Source: an uncultured Eubacteriales bacterium
GTDB lineage: Bacteria; Bacillota; Clostridia; Oscillospirales; Acutalibacteraceae
Assembly: GCA_900313125.1 (NCBI GenBank)
Contig: OMPZ01000091.1
Span: 1-5,986 of the forward strand
Direction of reading: 5' to 3'
DNA length: 5,986 nucleotides
Position 1 is the first letter of the stretch. Each line of letters begins with the position of its first letter. The notes below the pieces were generated by a model. That model saw only the letters and a list, made by a program, of their open reading frames with translations. It made no database searches and was not told where the DNA came from. The position numbers and the translations under genes were made by a program. Shown piece by piece: positions 4,954-5,986 of the stretch.

Positions 4954-5820
4954 ATGGAATTTGTAATCGTAACGGGAATCTCGGGCGCGGGCAAGACGTC
5001 TGCGCTACACATCTTGGAGGATATCGGCTTTTACTGCGTTGACAATATCCCGCCGGCGCTGCTGACGACCTTCTACGAGCTTTGCGAAAAGTCGTCTGAC
5101 GAGCGCATGAAAAGAGCCGCCGTCGTGCTCGATATCCGCATGGGCAATTCGTTTGAGGATTTCGCCACCGCGGTCAATAAGCTGAGAAAGGACGACCATA
5201 AATACAAGGTACTCTTTCTCGACGCGTCGAACGATGTGATACTTCGCCGATTCAGGGCGACAAGGCGCAAGCACCCGCTTTTCCCCGACTCCTCGCTTTA
5301 TACGATAGAGGAGGCGGTAGCCATTGAGCGCGAGCTGCTCGGCAAGCTCAGAATGACGAGCGACTACCTGATCGACACGACGTTTTTGTCGTCGGGACAG
5401 CTAAAGGAGCGCATAGCCGCGCTGTTTATGGGCGGCGACATCTCGTCGCTGTCCGTTACCTGTATGTCGTTCGGCTTCAAGTACGGCGTACCGACCGAAG
5501 CAGATCTGATGTTCGACGTCAGGTGTTTGCCGAACCCGTTCTACATAGAAGAGCTGAAGTACCAAACGGGTCTCGACGAGCCTGTTCGAGAGTACGTCAT
5601 GAAGTGGAAGCAGACGCAGGCCGTTCTCGAAAAAATGATGGATTTCGTTGACTACACCCTGCCGCTTTACAAGGACGAGGGCAAAAGTCAGCTCCTTATC
5701 GCGATAGGCTGCACGGGCGGCAAGCACCGCAGCGTAGCGCTCACACAGGCTTTGTACAACCACCTCAGCGAGCGCAAAAACAAGGTGACGGTCCATCACA
5801 GAGATATAGAGAAGGCATAA
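4954..5820 (+). CDS. rapZ: RapZ/YvcJ family P-loop nucleotide-binding protein
   Basis: The family binds and hydrolyses ATP or GTP. In E. coli RapZ is the adaptor that directs the GlmZ small RNA to RNase E according to glucosamine-6-phosphate level; in B. subtilis the homologue is YvcJ, linked to competence and with no established RNA target. The 288-residue product has Walker A GISGAGKTS (8-16), the family block YCVDNIPPALL (27-37), VVLDIR (57-62) and FLDASNDVILRRFRATRRKH (88-107). The C-terminal domain carries SFGFKYGVP (172-180), FDVRCLPNPFY (187-197) and GCTGGKHRSV (252-261), the last being the glucosamine-6-phosphate site in E. coli. Residue 196 is Phe where E. coli RapZ has His190. AGGG (4943-4946) gives an SD for ATG 4954. 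Placement directly after murB supports a role in amino-sugar and wall control. In many Firmicutes yvcK and whiA follow; here a repeat element comes next. Confidence 0.96.
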   Translation: MEFVIVTGISGAGKTSALHILEDIGFYCVDNIPPALLTTFYELCEKSSDERMKRAAVVLDIRMGNSFEDFATAVNKLRKDDHKYKVLFLDASNDVILRRFRATRRKHPLFPDSSLYTIEEAVAIERELLGKLRMTSDYLIDTTFLSSGQLKERIAALFMGGDISSLSVTCMSFGFKYGVPTEADLMFDVRCLPNPFYIEELKYQTGLDEPVREYVMKWKQTQAVLEKMMDFVDYTLPLYKDEGKSQLLIAIGCTGGKHRSVALTQALYNHLSERKNKVTVHHRDIEKA

Positions 5821-5847
5821 CAGACGGGTCAAACGGCTATGGCATCA

Positions 5848-5986
5848 ACTTAAAACTGAAAACTTAAGACTGAAAAATGAATAATAGCGGAAGATCGCTT
5901 CGCTCTTTTTATTTGTTTTTTAGAGGTATTTCTATAATAAGCAGGAGCGAAGCGACTCCGATATTTTTAAGTCTTAATTTTTAAGT
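5848..5986. mobile_element. MITE-like palindromic element, right end at or beyond window edge
   Basis: An AT-rich, non-coding segment forming one long imperfect palindrome. The outer arms begin ACTTAAAA (5848-5855), and the reverse complement of the right edge (5979-5986) is the same. Inside, TTAAGACT followed by AAAAAT recurs in both arms (14 of 16 positions). The inner arms TCGCTTCGCTC (5895-5905) and GAGCGAAGCGA (5945-5955) are perfect over 11 bp around a 39-base centre. The left arm also holds a tandem 14-base repeat, ACTTAAAACTGAAA then ACTTAAGACTGAAA (5848-5875). No transposase is encoded, so it would be a miniature inverted-repeat element moved in trans. A target-site duplication cannot be tested because the right flank is outside the window. 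Confidence 0.65.
5886..5921 (+). terminator. Terminator-like hairpin after rapZ
   Basis: AGC (5886-5888) plus GAAG (5890-5893) pair with CTTC (5898-5901) plus GCT (5902-5904), with one bulged G at 5889 and an ATCG loop. A T-rich tract runs from 5906 to 5921, interrupted by A5911 and G5915. This could end the hprK-PHP-murB-rapZ transcript. It lies inside the MITE-like element, so the stop may have been brought in by the insertion. The competing long-range pairing of 5895-5905 with 5945-5955 weakens the call. Confidence 0.5.

Noticed and set aside
5933..5938. TATAAT in the MITE-like element as an outward promoter for the next gene
   Set aside because: The only TTG-like -35 (TTGTTT at 5913-5918) is 14 bases away, too close; the surrounding DNA is AT-rich enough to give this hexamer by chance.

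Overview
The window looks like the chromosome of a spore-forming, low-redundancy Clostridia member, most likely of the Oscillospiraceae/Ruminococcaceae type. This assignment is inferred from gene content (spoIVA for sporulation; hprK and rapZ in a Gram-positive-style cluster), the moderately GC-rich coding sequence and the many small intergenic repeats. No marker in the window fixes genus or species.

Layout: positions 1-130 hold non-coding, hairpin-rich sequence that looks like part of a dispersed repeat. A strong Rho-independent terminator (152-184) closes whatever lies upstream. A very good match to a sigma-E sporulation promoter (200-228) then drives spoIVA (265-1743, TTG start), the spore-coat basement ATPase. 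Next comes a 497-base gene-free stretch (1744-2240). It contains a T-less stem-loop, a modular direct-repeat array with a different GC hairpin in each unit, terminator-like hairpins and a vegetative-type promoter surrounded by TGAAATT half-sites.

From 2241 to 5820 four genes run in the same direction with gaps of 4, 34 and 35 bases and no internal terminator that I can see: hprK, a YcdX-like PHP metal phosphatase, murB and rapZ. They are probably one transcript. HprK sets HPr-Ser46 phosphorylation and so carbon catabolite repression. MurB completes UDP-MurNAc synthesis. RapZ is a P-loop protein whose C-terminal domain senses glucosamine-6-phosphate in E. coli. Together they link sugar status to cell-wall precursor supply. 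The PHP gene is a conserved-type enzyme of unknown substrate in the middle of this cluster.

After rapZ the window ends in a palindromic, AT-rich MITE-like element (5848 to the edge), which also carries a terminator-like hairpin. All five genes belong to known families. The less explained material is in the intergenic DNA: the modular repeat at 1927-2105, the half-site array at the hprK promoter, and the two repeat elements at the window ends.
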